Assembly: GCA_946480565.1 (NCBI GenBank)
Contig: CAMLKR010000147.1
Coordinates: 1 to 5,848, forward strand
Length of the DNA stretch: 5,848 bases
Origin: an uncultured Arenimonas sp.
Lineage (GTDB): Bacteria; Pseudomonadota; Gammaproteobacteria; Xanthomonadales; Xanthomonadaceae
Reading direction: 5' to 3'
Of this stretch, positions 5,243 to 5,848 are shown piece by piece (position 1 is the first letter of the stretch; each line of letters opens with the position of its first letter). Position numbers and translations under genes: made by a program. The notes under the pieces are model-generated. The model worked only from the letters and a program-made list of their open reading frames with translations, made no database searches and was not told the DNA's origin.

Positions 5243-5662
5243 ATGAGCAAGACGAAAGAGATCGTAAACACCGCCCTCGCGAAACTCAGCGACACCGGCG
5301 CCGCCGCCAAGAAGGCCTGGGACAAGTCCGACCTGACCAGCAAGGCCAGCGCCCTGGTCGGCGCCGGCGCCGGCCTGGCCGCGGTCAAGAAGGGCGGTTC
5401 CGCTGCGGTCAAGACCGTGCGCAAGCATCCGGTCGGCGCGGCCGTGGCCGCCGCGACTCTGGCTGCCGTCGGAGCCGCGGTCTACGTCGCCAACAAGCGC
5501 AAGAAGGCCGCCGCCGCGAAGCCGGGTTCCAAACAGATCGTGGCGAAGAAGGCCACCGCCAAGAAGGCCGCTCCGAAGAAGGCCGCCGCGGTGAAGAAGG
5601 CCCCGGCCAAGAAAGCCGCCGCCAGGAAGGGGCCGGCCAAGAAGGCCGCCGCGAAGAAGTAA
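5243..5662 (+). CDS. Small protein with hydrophobic segment and Lys/Ala histone H1-like tail
   Basis: This 139-residue protein has no enzyme motif that I recognise. Residues 1-60 are mildly amphipathic and contain a Gly/Ala patch (SALVGAGAGLAAVKKGG, 36-52). Residues 63-83 (HPVGAAVAAATLAAVGAAVYV region) are hydrophobic and long enough for one membrane span, followed at once by NKRKK. Residues 85-139 are almost only Lys, Ala, Pro and Arg, with eight basic pairs about five residues apart, as in H1-like DNA-binding tails (AlgP, bacterial histone H1-like proteins). The N-terminal half recalls small stress or ribosome-associated membrane proteins of the DUF883 (ElaB/YqjD) kind, but similarity is only in general character. 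A role in tethering or compacting nucleic acid at the inner membrane is inference. The gene appears to be a single unit with its own ribosome site and terminator, and low-complexity sequence limits any homology claim. Confidence 0.8.
   Translation: MSKTKEIVNTALAKLSDTGAAAKKAWDKSDLTSKASALVGAGAGLAAVKKGGSAAVKTVRKHPVGAAVAAATLAAVGAAVYVANKRKKAAAAKPGSKQIVAKKATAKKAAPKKAAAVKKAPAKKAAARKGPAKKAAAKK
5546..5659 (+). repeat. Lys-Lys repeat tail with five-residue period
   Basis: Basic pairs occur at residues 102, 107, 112, 118, 123, 128 (Arg-Lys), 133 and 138, with steps of 5, 5, 6, 5, 5, 5 and 5. The DNA repeats AAGAAGGCC-like blocks, so slippage or recombination could change the copy number. Confidence 0.85.
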
Positions 5663-5663
5663 C

Positions 5664-5689
5664 GGAAGGGCGCCGTCCGGCGCCCTTTC
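5664..5689 (+). terminator. Intrinsic terminator of the histone-like gene
   Basis: GGGCGCC (5668-5674) pairs with GGCGCCC (5679-5685) around GTCC. The stem extends outward by two A-T pairs, one G-T pair and one G-C pair to 5664/5689. It starts one base after the stop codon. The T-run is short (TTT, partly in the stem). The symmetry and convergent gene order suggest it may work in both directions. Confidence 0.75.
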
Positions 5690-5709
5690 CTGCCTCCCTG
5701 CCGACGTCG

Positions 5710-5726
5710 GGACGGTGGGACCGTCC
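5710..5726 (-). terminator. Candidate stem-loop downstream of the DUF885 gene
   Basis: GGACGGT (5710-5716) pairs perfectly with ACCGTCC (5720-5726) around a three-base loop, 12 bases beyond the stop of the minus-strand gene. A perfect 10-base palindrome, CCGACGTCGG (5701-5710), abuts it. There is no T-tract on either strand, so terminator function is only plausible. Confidence 0.4.
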
Positions 5727-5738
5727 GGCGGGCGGAAA

Positions 5739-5848
5739 CTATTCGGTCGCCGCTTCGCCCCGGCGCGTGATCCAGTCGTCCATGCGTTCCTCCAGCACCG
5801 ACAGCGGCAGTGCGCCATCGGCGAGCAGGGCGTCGTGGAAGGCGCGCA
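5739..5848 (-). CDS. DUF885-family protein, C-terminal end (partial)
   Basis: Read on the minus strand, the last 35 codons and a TAG stop (5741-5739) are present; the rest lies beyond the right edge. The peptide starts RAFHDALLADGALPLSVL and continues EERMDDWI before a short charged tail ending in Glu. The pattern FHD..L..GALPL..LE...D.WI is what I know from the C-terminus of DUF885 proteins, which are thought to be zinc-peptidase-like and often exported in this group. No catalytic HExxH-type motif lies in the window. The gene converges on the histone-like gene, with two hairpins in the 76-base gap between them. Confidence 0.7.
   Translation of the reverse strand, partial: RAFHDALLADGALPLSVLEERMDDWITRRGEAATE

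Noticed and set aside
5546..5659. Short tandem DNA repeats as a possible CRISPR or regulatory array
   Set aside because: They are in frame and simply encode the Lys/Ala tail, with no spacer structure.
5186..5818. Minus-strand open frame of 210 codons opposite the histone-like gene
   Set aside because: It is a Leu/Gly-rich mirror of the Lys/Ala codons and conflicts with the DUF885 frame at 5739-5848, whose C-terminal motif is recognisable.

Overview
This window comes from a very GC-rich gammaproteobacterium, most likely a member of the Xanthomonadaceae/Lysobacteraceae (Lysobacter, Luteimonas or Pseudoxanthomonas type). That placement rests on base composition, on an ECF sigma factor/TPR-kinase pair of a kind common there, and on the flanking HrpB and DUF885 protein ends. 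It is inference, since no rRNA or phylogenetic marker is present. I see no mobile element, tRNA, CRISPR array or pseudogene.

Layout. Bases 1-77 hold the last codons of an HrpB-type ATP-dependent helicase (+). After a 69-base gap with two overlapping hairpins comes an ECF sigma factor (147-695, +). It overlaps by 4 bases (GTGA) a membrane-anchored Ser/Thr protein kinase with about ten C-terminal TPR units (692-3304, +). Sixty-eight bases further on, behind a perfect 7-bp hairpin and a clear ribosome binding site, lies a trimeric autotransporter adhesin of the YadA type (3373-5088, +). It has a signal peptide, a ten-turn beta-roll head, a neck, a long Ala/Thr-rich coiled-coil stalk and an outer-membrane anchor. 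A 154-base gap precedes a small protein with an Ala/Gly-rich hydrophobic segment and a Lys/Ala histone H1-like tail (5243-5662, +), followed by a good intrinsic terminator. The right edge holds the C-terminus of a convergently transcribed DUF885-family protein (5739-5848, -).

How the genes may work together. The sigma factor has a neutral segment where most ECF factors carry acidic residues that contact the RNA polymerase core, and a kinase gene rather than an anti-sigma gene follows it. This is the layout of the phosphorylation-activated ECF systems described as EcfP/PknT in Vibrio and EcfK/PknS in Xanthomonas citri. The kinase would sense something outside the cytoplasm through its TPR domain and phosphorylate the sigma factor. 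The adhesin lies directly downstream on the same strand and is the obvious candidate output or co-transcribed partner. That link is inferred from position only.

All coding calls rest on reading the translated sequence by eye. Family names come from recognised motifs, not from a database search.
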